Source: Pisolithus tinctorius
Lineage: Eukaryota > Basidiomycota > Agaricomycetes > Boletales > Pisolithaceae
Direction of reading: 5' to 3'
Assembly (NCBI GenBank): GCA_024663395.1
Contig: JANFAH010000002.1
Coordinates: 3,162,001-3,226,000 of the forward strand
Length of the DNA: 64,000 bases
Of this stretch, positions 10,903-21,241 are shown piece after piece. A program made the position numbers and the translations under genes. The notes beneath the pieces were generated by a model, which was not told the origin of the DNA, ran no database searches, and saw nothing but the letters and a program-made list of their open reading frames with translations. Position 1 is the first letter of the stretch. Each line of letters begins with the position of its first letter.

Positions 10903-11608
10903 GATTCGGCGGGTATCTACCATTCCAAGGCCAATCACGAGTGCGACGATGAGTAGGCCGAAAATTTTGACGAATGTGTTTTGAGGGACAGAGGTGGATA
11001 GAGATAAGAGAAGAGTACCTTGAACGGTCTAGCAAAATTGCGTTCTTATAGGGTCCGTCGGCGCAGCTGCTTAACTGAACGTAGAACCCCAGAGACCAGT
11101 GCATTTGGATACGCCATGAGTAGGCCACGATCGTCGCCACGGGCTACTAGCGATACTTACTTGCAATCCAGTTCAGTCCAACTTGCCTCAAGGCGGCAGT
11201 CAAGTGTGTTTACCTAAGCTTCATTCTTACTCACCTGCCTATCTCGGTGAGGTTCATAGCATCGCCATTGCACAATGCGTCTGCAGCATGTCAGGTCTCC
11301 GTGATATTCAGCCACATTGCCATTCCTCCCCATGGACACGCTCGATCACAGAAAATATTAATATTTTATGTACCGTCAACAACAGATTCCTCCGAGGAAT
11401 GGCCAGATCTCGGCGAGTTGACAAGCCAAACACAAATGGTTCGGACCATCAGTGAATATATGGGTGCCACAAACCCCGACAGACCGCTTCTTGCGCTGCA
11501 TGCAGAAGCAGTGCGATTTGCGTGAGGAGGGCTGCATTCCTCGTCCCATAAATTCGGTGATGTTTGTTGGCACATCTCATCCTTCCTGACGATCTTAGAT
11601 TGACAACC
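10903..11608. promoter_or_regulatory. Divergent promoter region, NADAR / PARP-A
   Basis: About 700 bp between the start of the NADAR gene (minus) and the inferred start of the first PARP gene (plus). A shared regulatory region is implied by the head-to-head layout. An upstream non-coding exon of the NADAR gene is possible, since a GTACTC donor-like site lies near 11020 on the minus strand. No defined element recognised. Confidence 0.4.
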
Positions 11609-12779
11609 ATGGGTGTTTGCGGGCAAGACGACTGGGTAGATGTCCCCCCACTGGACGAATTCTCTCTTGATAATTCTGCAAACTCTGTTCACGGTCGAAG
11701 GAATCGCCTGCTTCGCATTGATCGGGAAAATCGCCGTTTTTCAGAAAGTAAGTGCCAATCATTCTGTGGAAGTGACATGCGAGAAGTGATACATATGAAG
11801 TTGAGCAAATATTCAAGAAAGGGTGGCGACACCGTAAGAAAGATAGGCCACAAATCCAATGTATCTTTAAAGTCCTCTGGCCGGAATCAATGCTGGAGTC
11901 GTATTTGGCCTATAGGCACGTCTTCTGCGTTCTAGACTGCTGCGGTTCATTTATTCTCGATTGTATAGATCTTCTGTCCAGCAGATTGTACGGGCAAAAG
12001 ATATGAGAGGAAACGAGCAATTGCTTTTTCACGGTACCGATCGAGCATGTTTACTGGGCGAGACCAGGAACAATGTACTCCTATGTAGCCTTCAAAAATG
12101 TAGTTTGTGCTCAATACTACGGACTTCATTCGATGTGAGGAGGTGTGGTAAGTCCTCTCTTTTTACTCTGGGATATTCTCCTTCACATGCATGGAATTTA
12201 AGGTTCCAAGAATGCGTTCAAACGGTACATGTCGCGAATATGCTCAGTTAATTTGCGCGCTCATGAAAATACCCAGGTTTGGACACGGTATATACACAAC
12301 ATCTTGTTCGTCGAGTGAGTGCTATATTCCCTGCACTTCTTGCACGGGCTGAATGTGCTCTAGAGGCAGACGACTACGTCTCTAACCTCTCCAACGATGC
12401 TGGTCTTCGTGTGATGTTAGTCAGTCGTGTTGTCGTAGGAAAGCCCTACAAACGATATCGTAATGCAGTTGATCTCATCGGACCCCCCATGGGATATCAC
12501 TCCGTGCGGACGTACATTGCTTTGGAGTAACTACACTTCTCACACTTTTTATAGATCGCTGGGGAAATAGGCTGGGACCTGAACTACGACGGTTCGTGTA
12601 TTTCCAATCCTCACAAACGAGAGTCCTACCCACTAACTGTGGCACTTGCAGAAACTGTCACGTACCACAATGATACCATTCGCCCTGCGTACCTGGTAGT
12701 ATATGGGCACAAGGAGGAATCCCCCGTTACGGTTAAGGAATTCATATCTTCGATGTTCAAGACCCCGCTTGCGTCATAG
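11609..12779 (+). CDS. PARP-catalytic-domain protein A
   Basis: Predicted NAD-dependent ADP-ribosyltransferase of the fungal tankyrase-like group. Inferred start MGVCGQDDWVDVPPLDEF; the N-terminus is short and lacks the Cys modules of copy B. Core exons read VEQIFKKGWRH, QIQCIFKVLWPESMLESYLAYR, GNEQLLFHGTDRACLLG, CSLQKCSLCSILRTSFDV, FGHGIYTTSCSSKADDYVSN, RVVVGKPYKR, then LNYDETVTYHNDTIRPAYLV. The H-Y-E triad is present: H in LFHGT, Y in GIYTT, E in YDETVTY. The carboxyl end continues GHKEESPVTVKEFISSMF and stops at 12777-12779. At least six introns of about 50 bp were placed from GT...AG sites and frame. The first one (after RRFSE) is uncertain and needs a weak donor. Tandem with PARP-B and divergent from NADAR. 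The modified target cannot be told from sequence. Confidence 0.82.
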
Positions 12780-13665
12780 CTGCCGCTGAACATTCCTGTT
12801 CGAAGATTTGTCCTTGGTATTTATTATTTAACGGTCTCCCTATTCAGAGGAAGACGGTCCTTCCTCCCTTAACTGCACCTGTTAGTTGAAATGTCGATTT
12901 AGACGATACACTACAAGTTAGTTACTGTAAAGTACCCGTACCATAATACCAATACAATAACAAAAGCAAAACAGTGTATTTACGTATTAAGTATCATGTT
13001 GCGAAACCCCGAAGTATTCAACCGCCAGTCGACTTGGACAGTCTACACAGGAGGTAATCCTGGTGGATGGTGCATTATTACTCGCGTGATGGACAAATCG
13101 CACGCTGCGACACAAGTGAATCATAGCCGGGGTAGACCCTCGTGGCGCAAACGGTCTTGGTCGCATGGTTCAAACGTTTACCAGCAAGTCCTGGCCTGGC
13201 ACGTGTAACCTACGGTGCGCTTGCACTCCCCGCGTGTAATCTCTTCAGGGTTCATCGTAACTGTCCCCTCACAAACATCCGAGTCGGTGTGCGTGTGCTT
13301 ATTCAGAGTGTGCTAGAGGGACCTGACTCGATGCTATTGTAGGATGCCCTACTTACGTGCCTCGTGTCTGCTCAGATCGGCGTGCCCGAGACCTGTGTTC
13401 ATTGCCATCGCAATGAAGGGCCGCAGGCGGCAGTTAACGTTGAAGATATAGGTGTCCCGTGTGGTGAACATGCGGCCGTCGCATGCCACGAATTATCCCC
13501 GTCGCGTGCTACCAGTGTGAGCCCGTGCTATAAAGTGGTATCTTGATGTAGTGGCAGTTACCTACGCCCATCCGCAACTTTACGCTCCCGGAGAGCCATC
13601 TTTCTACAACCTACACTTGGCACTCATATCACCGCTCATCATTTAGGCAGGACCATTGATACAAG
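12780..13665. other. Interval between the two PARP genes
   Basis: About 890 bp with the PARP-A 3' end and PARP-B promoter. AT-rich near 12880-12990. A plus-strand ORF at 13364-13546 contains CVHCHRNEG and other cysteines but has no start context or neighbour to support it. I see no Cys-module remnant or transposon here. Confidence 0.4.
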
Positions 13666-15221
13666 ATGAGTACCACCCTCCCACCAATGCATGCCGCACT
13701 TTCGGTCCTTGGGACAATGGCCGGCCAATATCTTGCCAGCCAAGCACAGGCTGCACAGGCTCAGCCAGCAGCCCAACAACCAGCGGTTGGCACATCTCAT
13801 CCCGTGCCGCAGGCTGCGCAAACAAATAACCTCTGCGATGTACGTACAAGGCGAGGGATAACACGTGCACCGCTGATCCAGGCTCTCGTAGGTCTGCCAT
13901 GCCAAACCCAAGTACTTTGATGGAACGAAGACGCATTCATCCTGCAGCAAGACTTGTGCGGCTAAGATGCCGAACCGAGGGACGACCAACAACCCTCCCC
14001 AGAAAAGGAAGAGTACGAAGCCAGCACCTCAGTTGTGCGATGTACGATAGTTTGACCTTCTCGTTCTTTGGTGGATAACTGATATTTGTCGAACAGTACT
14101 GTCACAAGCAACCCAAGTACAACGACGGTACCACTACGCATTCTTTCTGTGGCAAGACATGTGCAAAGAATGCAAAGGCCGCAGGAATAGCCTCAGCGCC
14201 AGCGAAGTCTGTAACTCCGGCACTCGACGCTCTTGTAGCAGTACTTACAACATTACCCTTCAGGCCAGCGAAGAATGGCTGTTTAATTTGTGGGAGCCCT
14301 AAGAAGAAAGGGCACTTTTGTAGCCAGACATGTCATTCCAAGGCGACGAAGAAGGCACCGGTCCTTCTTGAAGTGCCTCAAGGGCACGATACTTTCGGGA
14401 GCGGTACGCTACGTTCGCCTTCGAAGCGGCCTAGTCACTCAATGGACATGGTGTAGTTTCTGACCAGTTTAAGGCCTCCTGGCGACACCAGACATCATGT
14501 CCCACTGTACGCAGAGTATATAAGGTCATTGGACACCCGACCTCCATCGCTAAATACGAAGCATACCGGTACGTACGTGTTGGATTTCTCTTAGTGTTTT
14601 GTTTTCACATGCGCGACGTAGAGCGCAAGTCGAGGCTCGAGGGAACTTTGCTGCTACAGGGCGGTCGCCCGGAAACGAGAACCGCCGTTGGCACGGAACC
14701 ACGAGGGAGTGCCTCCTCGGTGACAATGGGAACAGCTCCCTCTGTTCTTCTCAATCATGTTCGCTGTGTGGGATCCTTCGTACGTCGTATAGCTTGAGTC
14801 TCTTCGGCAAGAAGACGGGCTGGGGCAGGCAAGCCTATATTCTATATTCCCGGCTTCCAAATTGTGATCTGAATCCGTTACTTAGATTCGGTGCGGGAAT
14901 CTATACATCATCCACTTCGTCCAAGTCCAACGACTATTCTAACAACGTGAAACCATCGAAACTGAAGGCAGTTCTTCTCAACAAAGTTGTAGTCGGAAGG
15001 GGTTACAAGATGATGCAAGATAACACCAGCTTGACTGCTCCACCACCTGGCTACGATTCGGTATGTCATTCTCAAGTTCTGCCCTCATCGCCGACGAACA
15101 TATCGCATTATCCAAGGTTCTTGCTGAAGTCGCTACTGGTGGTTCCCTCAATTATGATGAACTTGTTTGTTACACGGAGAACGCTATCAGGCCTTCGTAC
15201 CTCGTCATGTACGACGCTTGA
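13666..15221 (+). CDS. PARP-catalytic-domain protein B with three N-terminal Cys-rich modules
   Basis: Predicted ADP-ribosyltransferase. Start MSTTLPPMHAALSVLG, then an Ala/Gln-rich linker. Introns removed, three modules follow: CDVCHAKPKYFDGTKTHSSC plus SKTC, CDYCHKQPKYNDGTTTHSFC plus GKTC (both C-x2-C-x12-H-x2-C-x3-C) and the shorter CLICGSPKKKGHFCSQTC. The catalytic part reads HDTFGS, SDQFKASWRH, CPTVRRVYKVIGHPTSIAKY, GNENRRWHGTTRECLLG, CSSQSCSLCGILRTSY, FGAGIYTSSTSSKSNDY, LNKVVVGRGYKM, SLNYDELVCYTENAIRPSYL and ends VMYDA. H, Y and E of the triad are all kept. The GWGR|FGAGIY join uses a GC-AG intron (GGGCAG|GCAAGCC...TTAG). The ORF otherwise splices cleanly with no frame break. Its zinc-like modules match those at the end of the adjacent NADAR protein. 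Confidence 0.9.
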
Positions 15222-15821
15222 TGTGTGACGCGGGCAGTTCATTTCTCCTAAGTGTACATAGACTACTTCTAATACCGAAACTCGGGTACCCGTATTAGGC
15301 GGCAGTGCAGTTAGTGGCCAGCTGAGGCCAGTTACTTCATAAGATGTACACATTATATTTATGCACATCACCGACGTTGCAGCGCATCTATCAGAATGAT
15401 ATTTGTATTCATAGTTGCATCTCCGAGTCAGGGCTTATCTCTCGACTAGACGTTACATTAACGGAGGACTGTTGTATCGCACCCAACCAGATTTCACTAG
15501 AATGTGAATATTCGAAAGCTCGCATACTCCAAGTACTCAGTGCCCAGGCCTGATGCTAAGAAGTCACAACGCATCAATCATAAACGCAGCTGCGGGCCAA
15601 TCAACAGATTGCCGAGGGTATCCATGCAGGTTACTAATGGACTGCCTCAGGCGAACGTTTCGTTATCAGAAAGTCTCGCATTCTCCGCATAAACGAGAGT
15701 ATACATTGCCATGTGAGTGGGGTGTCAGAGCATAGTCGTCTATAAGAATATGACCAGGAAGATACTACAATAGTGGTAGATGCGGGTGAGAGCAACGTAA
15801 GACCGCCAGAGGAGAACACAT
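15222..15821. other. Convergent intergenic region
   Basis: 600 bp between the stops of PARP-B (plus) and cytochrome c (minus). Only 3' flanks are expected. Small ORFs here overlap in several frames and are not supported. Confidence 0.5.
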
Positions 15822-16374
15822 CTAAGCAGTCTGATGCGAGCAATGAGACGGTGGACGCTTCCTTAGTTCAGAGTATGAACGTACCGACTCCTTTAGCCAT
15901 GCGATGAGGTCATTACGGTCCTTGTCTTTCTTGAGACCAGCGAACACCATCTTGGTGCCAGGAATGTACTACAAAACACCGTGCATCGGCGGACGTCGGG
16001 ATTGCGGGGGAAAAAAGTTCTTCCGCACCTTTTTGGGGTTCTCAAGGTATTCAAAGAGTGTCTCCTCATTCCAAACGACAGCTTTGTTGATATTAGCAGC
16101 GGTGAACGAGAACCCCTCGGTGGTACCACTCTTGCGGCCAAAAAGGCTGGAATGTACAAGGTGAGTCCATCAGATGTCCCTCATAGCTAAATGCAGCGTA
16201 CCCATGCAGGTTGGGGCCGACCTTGTGGGGTTCGCCTGCTTTGACTGTGTGGCACTGAGCGCAACGGGTCTTAAAGAGACCAGCACCCTTGGCAGCGTCA
16301 CCTACACCGGGATTGTTAGCTCACCCATCCCACACGACAGGTTAACAAAGAATCATACCAGCAGCTTTAGGCAT
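15822..16374 (-). CDS. CYC1: Cytochrome c
   Basis: Electron carrier between complexes III and IV in the mitochondrial intermembrane space. Spliced protein is about 108 residues, the normal length: [24 protein letters not shown] (CxxCH haem site), [62 protein letters not shown] (axial Met in PGTKM), [10 protein letters not shown]. Four introns, all GT-AG. The last is 15831-15884 and leaves a terminal coding exon of only nine bases (15830-15822, Thr-Ala-stop). Reading through that intron gives an abnormal tail, whereas splicing gives the usual ...KESTA end. This is why the stop is placed at 15822. No presequence, as expected for this protein. Confidence 0.95.
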
Positions 16375-17115
16375 TTTCGAAGGTCTGGGCGATCGAGGAG
16401 GAAAGAAGAAAATATATTAGGATTAGTAGTAGACAGAGGATGATGTATGTAGCTCCAACTTTTTTAAAGCGTTTCAGCTCCCGACCATGCCGAGGGAGCC
16501 GCCGGTTTCCTCCGCATTTGTAAGCACCAATCCAAAAAATCTGATTGGCTAGAGGCGGTGAGTACTCCGCAGACTGTCAATTATTAGTCTGCAAGGTTAG
16601 CTTTGAGTACATCATGTACCTCCGATTGCAAATGTTGACATGGGATCTACTGTCAACATTTGCAATCGGGCTGAGTCGAAAACTTGCCACCTATAGGCTA
16701 ACAGCAGAGTACGGAACATAATATCCAGACTCCATTAACAGCGTTACTATAGGGGGACGATAAACCTCTTAACATATCGTAGAAATATGAGACAAGTCCG
16801 TAGTGAACGTGTTAGTCTATAGGTACGTCGCGTCCTTTATTACGACAAACCGAATCAGGGTTATTGGTGGTATAGACGAAGACATCCGGATATCTCGCAC
16901 ATATGACTGCACACGTAGTTATACACAAAGCAGACGACTTTACTGTAAGAAGAGACCTCCGATACCTGCCCTACTTGTCCCTCGGATGTGAATGAGTGAT
17001 GAGATATCTGGGTTGATCTGTCGAGGTACATGGATGAAACGAAATGTTTGACTGCCTCCCTCATGGGCGGTAAAGGAGGGGAGTTCGAACTTGCAATTGA
17101 ATTGGGACACTTGTA
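16375..17115. other. Intergenic with hairpin, CYC1 upstream side
   Basis: About 740 bp upstream of CYC1 and downstream of the MARVEL-type gene. Apart from the perfect inverted repeat listed separately it contains no recognised gene. Confidence 0.45.
16622..16669. repeat. Perfect 19-bp inverted repeat with 10-bp loop
   Basis: Arms CCGATTGCAAATGTTGACA (16622-16640) and its exact reverse complement (16651-16669) enclose TGGGATCTAC. There is no mismatch. It lies about 250 bp upstream of CYC1, outside any gene I can define. It could be a regulatory palindrome, a stem of a non-coding RNA, or the terminal part of a small foldback element. Nothing in the flanks settles this. Confidence 0.85.
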
Positions 17116-17885
17116 TCACCAACCTCCACTAGAAGGCACCCTTATTACCATTGGCTGCCGGATGCTGCGGGCAGATTGCCACACCAGCCATCCGATGACC
17201 AACATACCAAATGTCAGTGTTAATCTATCATATTCAGGATCAAAACCCGTGTTAAGACTGGCTTAAGAGCTCACATTTCGATGACCGCCAATGCTGGAGA
17301 TATCCATCAGGTAGGCAGTCAGGACAAGCGGGAGACTGACTTACCGAAGAGTGCCTTCAGTTGACCGCAGTACACCACTTCTTCGCAGGAGAAGCTTGTG
17401 AATAACGGAGAGGACTTGTCGAGAAGCCCAGTCCCTGAGACCCAGAACACCCATGTCACCAGGACCCAAACTGCCTGCGTTCCAATCGATGCAATCGGGC
17501 GACGAGACCATATAGGGTCTAAGAAAAAGAGCGTGTATGTGCCGGCAGTCACAGTTGTCCAGCACCCAGCAAATCTAAAGTGCATCAGAAGATCATTTTC
17601 AAGCACAGACAGGGCAACTCACAAGAGGAACCGTACTCCTGACCGCAACATCGGGTCGGGGGCATTGTTGTTGTATTTGTACTGGAGTAACAGCCAAGTG
17701 GCATCCGCAATCTGGAATATGCAGGTGTCAATACACCATGTTTCGGAATGAATGCACGTCTGACCGCAGCTAAGCTATTGAACAACAGGAAGACGTAAAC
17801 GACTACATTGCATGAGCAACGGATGGGTTCATATCATGCTGTAGGGCTTACGTGGTCCGTACTGTTGCATCCGCATGCCAGACAT
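17116..17885 (-). CDS. MARVEL-type four-helix membrane protein
   Basis: Spliced from five exons: MSGMRMQQYGP, LVYVFLLFNSLAAIADATWL, YNNNAPDPMLRSGVRFLL, FAGCWTTVTAGTYTLFFLD, TQAVWVLVTWVFWVSGTGLL, EEVVYCGQLKALF, then LAVIEILTLTFGMLVIGWLV. Four hydrophobic segments at roughly residues 11-35, 55-80, 90-115 and 130-155, the R-x-R-F-LL pattern, the VFWxSG motif and the CGQLxAL motif are typical of the small MARVEL-domain proteins common in agaricomycetes. About 166 residues. These proteins sit in the plasma or endomembranes; their role is unknown. The start at 17885 was chosen because it gives family length. The frame stays open upstream (see the next feature). The 3' end assumes no intron after RSIRQPM. 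Confidence 0.7.
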
Positions 17886-18345
17886 CTTGTTCAATGGACG
17901 TGGGTTGCGCTTAGAATGTCGATAGAGCAGGTATAGAGGGCAGAAATATATCAACGCCAGCATAGGTGTCACCGCTGCTATGACGCTGGATATTGCGCTT
18001 GAATACATCCTAGATTTACTGACATCGGGAGCTGAGGAGACTGCAACGGTACTTTGGAGGGCAAATGAGCCAGTGGCAAGGGCGGCGAGTATGCATAAGG
18101 AAGATGCAAATGGTAGCATTTCGACCAGCTGATAGACCAGCGTTCAATCGTTCGGCTTTCAGAAGTTAAAGGGTTGATTAGCATACCGAGATGGATTGAC
18201 GAGACAAGGGCATAGACATGCTCGCAATGACAACGGAAGCAGTCGCGGCAGCACTGACGACTTTGGCTGCGAACGGAGAGTGAGAGGAAAGGGAGTCTGC
18301 CTCTGAGGTGAGTCCTTGCATGGTTTGTGCACAACATGCATACCA
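17886..18345 (-). other. Possible coding sequence upstream of the MARVEL-type gene
   Basis: The frame of the MARVEL first exon is open upstream through hydrophobic sequence (MLPFASSLCILAALATGSFA and ISSVIAAVTPMLALIYF). A further candidate exon (about 18321-18186, with AAKVVSAAATASVVIASM) splices to it in frame by a GTATGC...TATCAG intron. It could be an N-terminal extension with two or three more helices, or a separate short membrane protein, or chance. I do not recognise it. Confidence 0.3.
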
Positions 18346-19665
18346 AGCAGCTGACCGCAAGATGTGAGGTGTTAGTGATGCGTGCTAGCAACGTGCTTGC
18401 AGCATCGGTTTGTGCCAATGTGCTTCATACGAGGAGAGACCCCGTCAACACGCACACTCGCCGTGTAGCCCTCACCAGTAGAAGGTCCAGCACTGGTAAC
18501 GGCAGTAGTTGAGTGATTGTGCCTATGATAACAACTACTGCTTACACAGGAACAGCCCCGCCGGTCCCGGATGAGAAAGAGCGGACGTTCATCTCGCTCT
18601 GAACACCCGACGTCAATTGACCGTGCGTTAGCCATGCAGGCACAGGGGTGCTTACTTCATCTGGTCGTCGGATTTCCCCGACGCAAGTTCGGATGTGTTG
18701 AGAGGGCTCACGGAATTCACTCACATCTTCAAAGATGGACGAGGTTCAGCGCGGCCACTACAACGGTCGATATCGCTACGAGCCTTGTATGCGCGTTGTC
18801 GTTAGTATCGAGGAGGGGAACATCCTACATGTTGTCACCGCCAGCCTTGAGGGCACCGGGGTGCCATCGAAACTCGTGGACATGTGCATCCTGTTTACGC
18901 ACATAGGGTGCTCCGTGGCAACACGTGAACCAACGATGTCAAAGATTGTTGTCGAACTCCTTTGTCTCTCAACGAGATGGCAATGCCTGACCTACTCATG
19001 ATTCTGCAGCTTGGGAATTGTTATCCTCGAGTCATCCCCAGCTTATCCAGAATTGCTTTTACCTCGGGTGTCCGGCTTTAGGCTTTCTGTTGGAAATTGT
19101 CCTCAGTGGTCAAAGTAGGGGGGAGGGGGAGGTCACGCTCGTTTCCGTCCGCTTTAGACACGGCAAGGTCTCTACGACTATACTGACCACTCCCACCGCT
19201 GCTTCGCACCAAAACTAGTGCATCGTGTTGTCAGTGAAAGTTATACTCCTCCGCTGTTTATCTCGCATTTACAGGTATAGAAGAAGTGCCACTAGCTGCC
19301 GCAAATCCGATGTATGTTCAACCTCTGAAAGCTCTTTAAGGCACTCCTGGACGAGAAGGCAAGGATTGCAGACATGCCGACCAGGATGCGACCTTCCGGT
19401 AAAGTTTCCTACCCTCCAAAACTATCACATATATACCTACGCTACATATTGATTAGTCTCTTAATCTGGTTCACTTTGTAGGAGTAATTGCAGTGAGGAG
19501 GAAGGTGGGGAGGCTATTATGCTACACATACAACAAAATATCTGGATATGTACGTCCAATGCATATATGAAACATTTTTGACATATAGCCAGAACGTCGT
19601 CAGTCCTCCAATTATTCAAGTTGAGCCCAAGGAAGAAAGAGGCCGAATGACCCATCGTCGGGTTA
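18346..19665. other. Gene-poor interval
   Basis: About 1.3 kb. Plus-strand ORFs at 18571-18906 and 18735-19001 overlap in different frames and have no recognisable domain. A minus-strand frame near 18542-18724 is equally unsupported. No repeat or RNA gene recognised. Confidence 0.4.
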
Positions 19666-21241
19666 TCATTCGGTGTATATCTCAACACAGAACTCACTCT
19701 TGTTCAGTCCCTCGCGTAATGGTAACCGGCTCATCTCAGCATGGTTAAGGAGCCACTCTGGATCGACATGGAACGTGGAGGCCAACGAACGTATACTGAG
19801 CATGGCGCGACACACGGCCACGACGACTGCTGCTGTGGGGAAGCTGGAAGAGTGAAAAAATTCAGCGGAACTCAGCACAACAATATGTAATAGCCATCTG
19901 ACGCGGTAGGAGGCCCACCTAGTTAGAGCCAAAATGAAAGTCTAACCGCGGACCAAATTGAGCGGGTGTCGGTCATTCAAAAGAGCGAATAGCAACAAGC
20001 GTTGGTACGCACCGGTAGCTGAGAAGGAGCGGTGAACGAAAGGCATATGATTGAGAAGACGAGTGATCCTGTTATGTCCCAAATTTTAAGTTCTTATTTC
20101 GTAGAAATGCGAATGGTATACCGCACCCATCGCGAACGCATACATCAGCATCCCCCTGAAGTACCCAAACATGGTCAGTCAAAGGTGCATAGAAGAATGC
20201 AGAGAGCTGACTCTTTGAAAAATCTGCGCAACGGTGCTTCCACGTGAAGTGATTTCCAGCCTTGTGCGAACCGATAGACTTTCAAAGCAAACAAGAGAGT
20301 ATGGACGATCAACGCGGGAACGCAAAGCCACACGATTTGTCCAGGAATTTGTAAACGGGTTGGCGAACCGGAGGTAAAGAGTTTCTCGATGCTCCCCAAG
20401 AACATGGGGAGCATGGCAAACGAAGCTGCTGTGCTGGTGCAGAGGGCGCCCACGGCAACGGTGCGGACGATTACGTTGTGAGAAAAAAGATACCACACGC
20501 GAAGGGTGACGGCGGCTTTATTTTGCGAGGATGGGAAACAAGCGTCGGGGACAAGGAAAATCGTTGGATTGGGGAGACGACTCACCTTGGCAAAGTAACA
20601 TGATCACTGTTGACAGCGCAAAAGCGGCAAAGAATAAAGGCCTTCGAAAGAAAGGTCACTCCTGGTTTCCAATTCCACAGTATTTTATGGGAGACTAACG
20701 CCTAGCAACTTGCTCAGGCTCTGTGACAATGGTAGCCAACATCACTCACATATTCTGTCGTGCAGTTCACTGAAACAATGAAGAAACAGCAATGAGTCTT
20801 CGCTCATCGATGAATGGGATAATAGACTTACCTACTAACAGCAGTCTGCAATCAAGATATTCAATGACTCCGGCGCTTATCAGAAGTGCAATACTTACAC
20901 TACGAGCGTAAGAGACAGGTATCGAATCTGTCACATCACCCACCCCTTAGCCTAGCACGCACACAGGCATTGGAAGGCCTTTGAACCTCACCAAAAGATA
21001 CAGAAATTTCGACAGACTCCATGATCCACACCAAAATAACTCGAACTGTGGGCATCCTGTTAGCTCGGTATATAGGGCAACCGGTTGAATGGCGTGAAAG
21101 ACTCGCCTCTTTTCCAAGGGTGATAGCATGATCATACACCATCAGTGTGATCGTGGCGAACTGGAGCTCGCGATAGCGTTCGAAAGCCAATGACCAGATG
21201 TAGTTGACGTAATCGTATGGCAACTGAAAACTTGACGACAT
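19666..21241 (-). CDS. DUF6533-type multi-pass membrane protein
   Basis: Start MSSSFQLPYDYVNYIWSLA; the first exon contains the DUF6533 signature YVNY...FATITLMVYDHAITLGKE. Later exons give hydrophobic segments around 20500-20440 (VAVGALCTSTAASFAMLPMF) and 20340-20290 (IVWLCVPALIVHTLLFALKV). The loop APLRRFFKE and a helix reading GMLMYAFAMGAVYH follow, then GSLVFSIICLSFTAPSQLP. The last exon is AAVVVAVCRAMLSIRSLAS with tail NKSEFCVEIYTE. The order and the terminal CRAMLSIRSLA motif match a large, lineage-expanded mushroom family of unknown function. Six or seven transmembrane helices are likely. Some middle exons (20590-20935) were not resolved exactly. Confidence 0.72.

Noticed and set aside
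10889..11140. Minus-strand ORF as an N-terminal exon of the NADAR gene
   Set aside because: Sequence is not protein-like and overlaps the MKFFRIGG start in the same direction; at most a non-coding exon.
13364..13546. Cys-containing 60-codon ORF between the PARP genes as an extra Cys module
   Set aside because: Spacing of its cysteines does not follow the CxxC...HxxCxxxC pattern and the TC core is missing.
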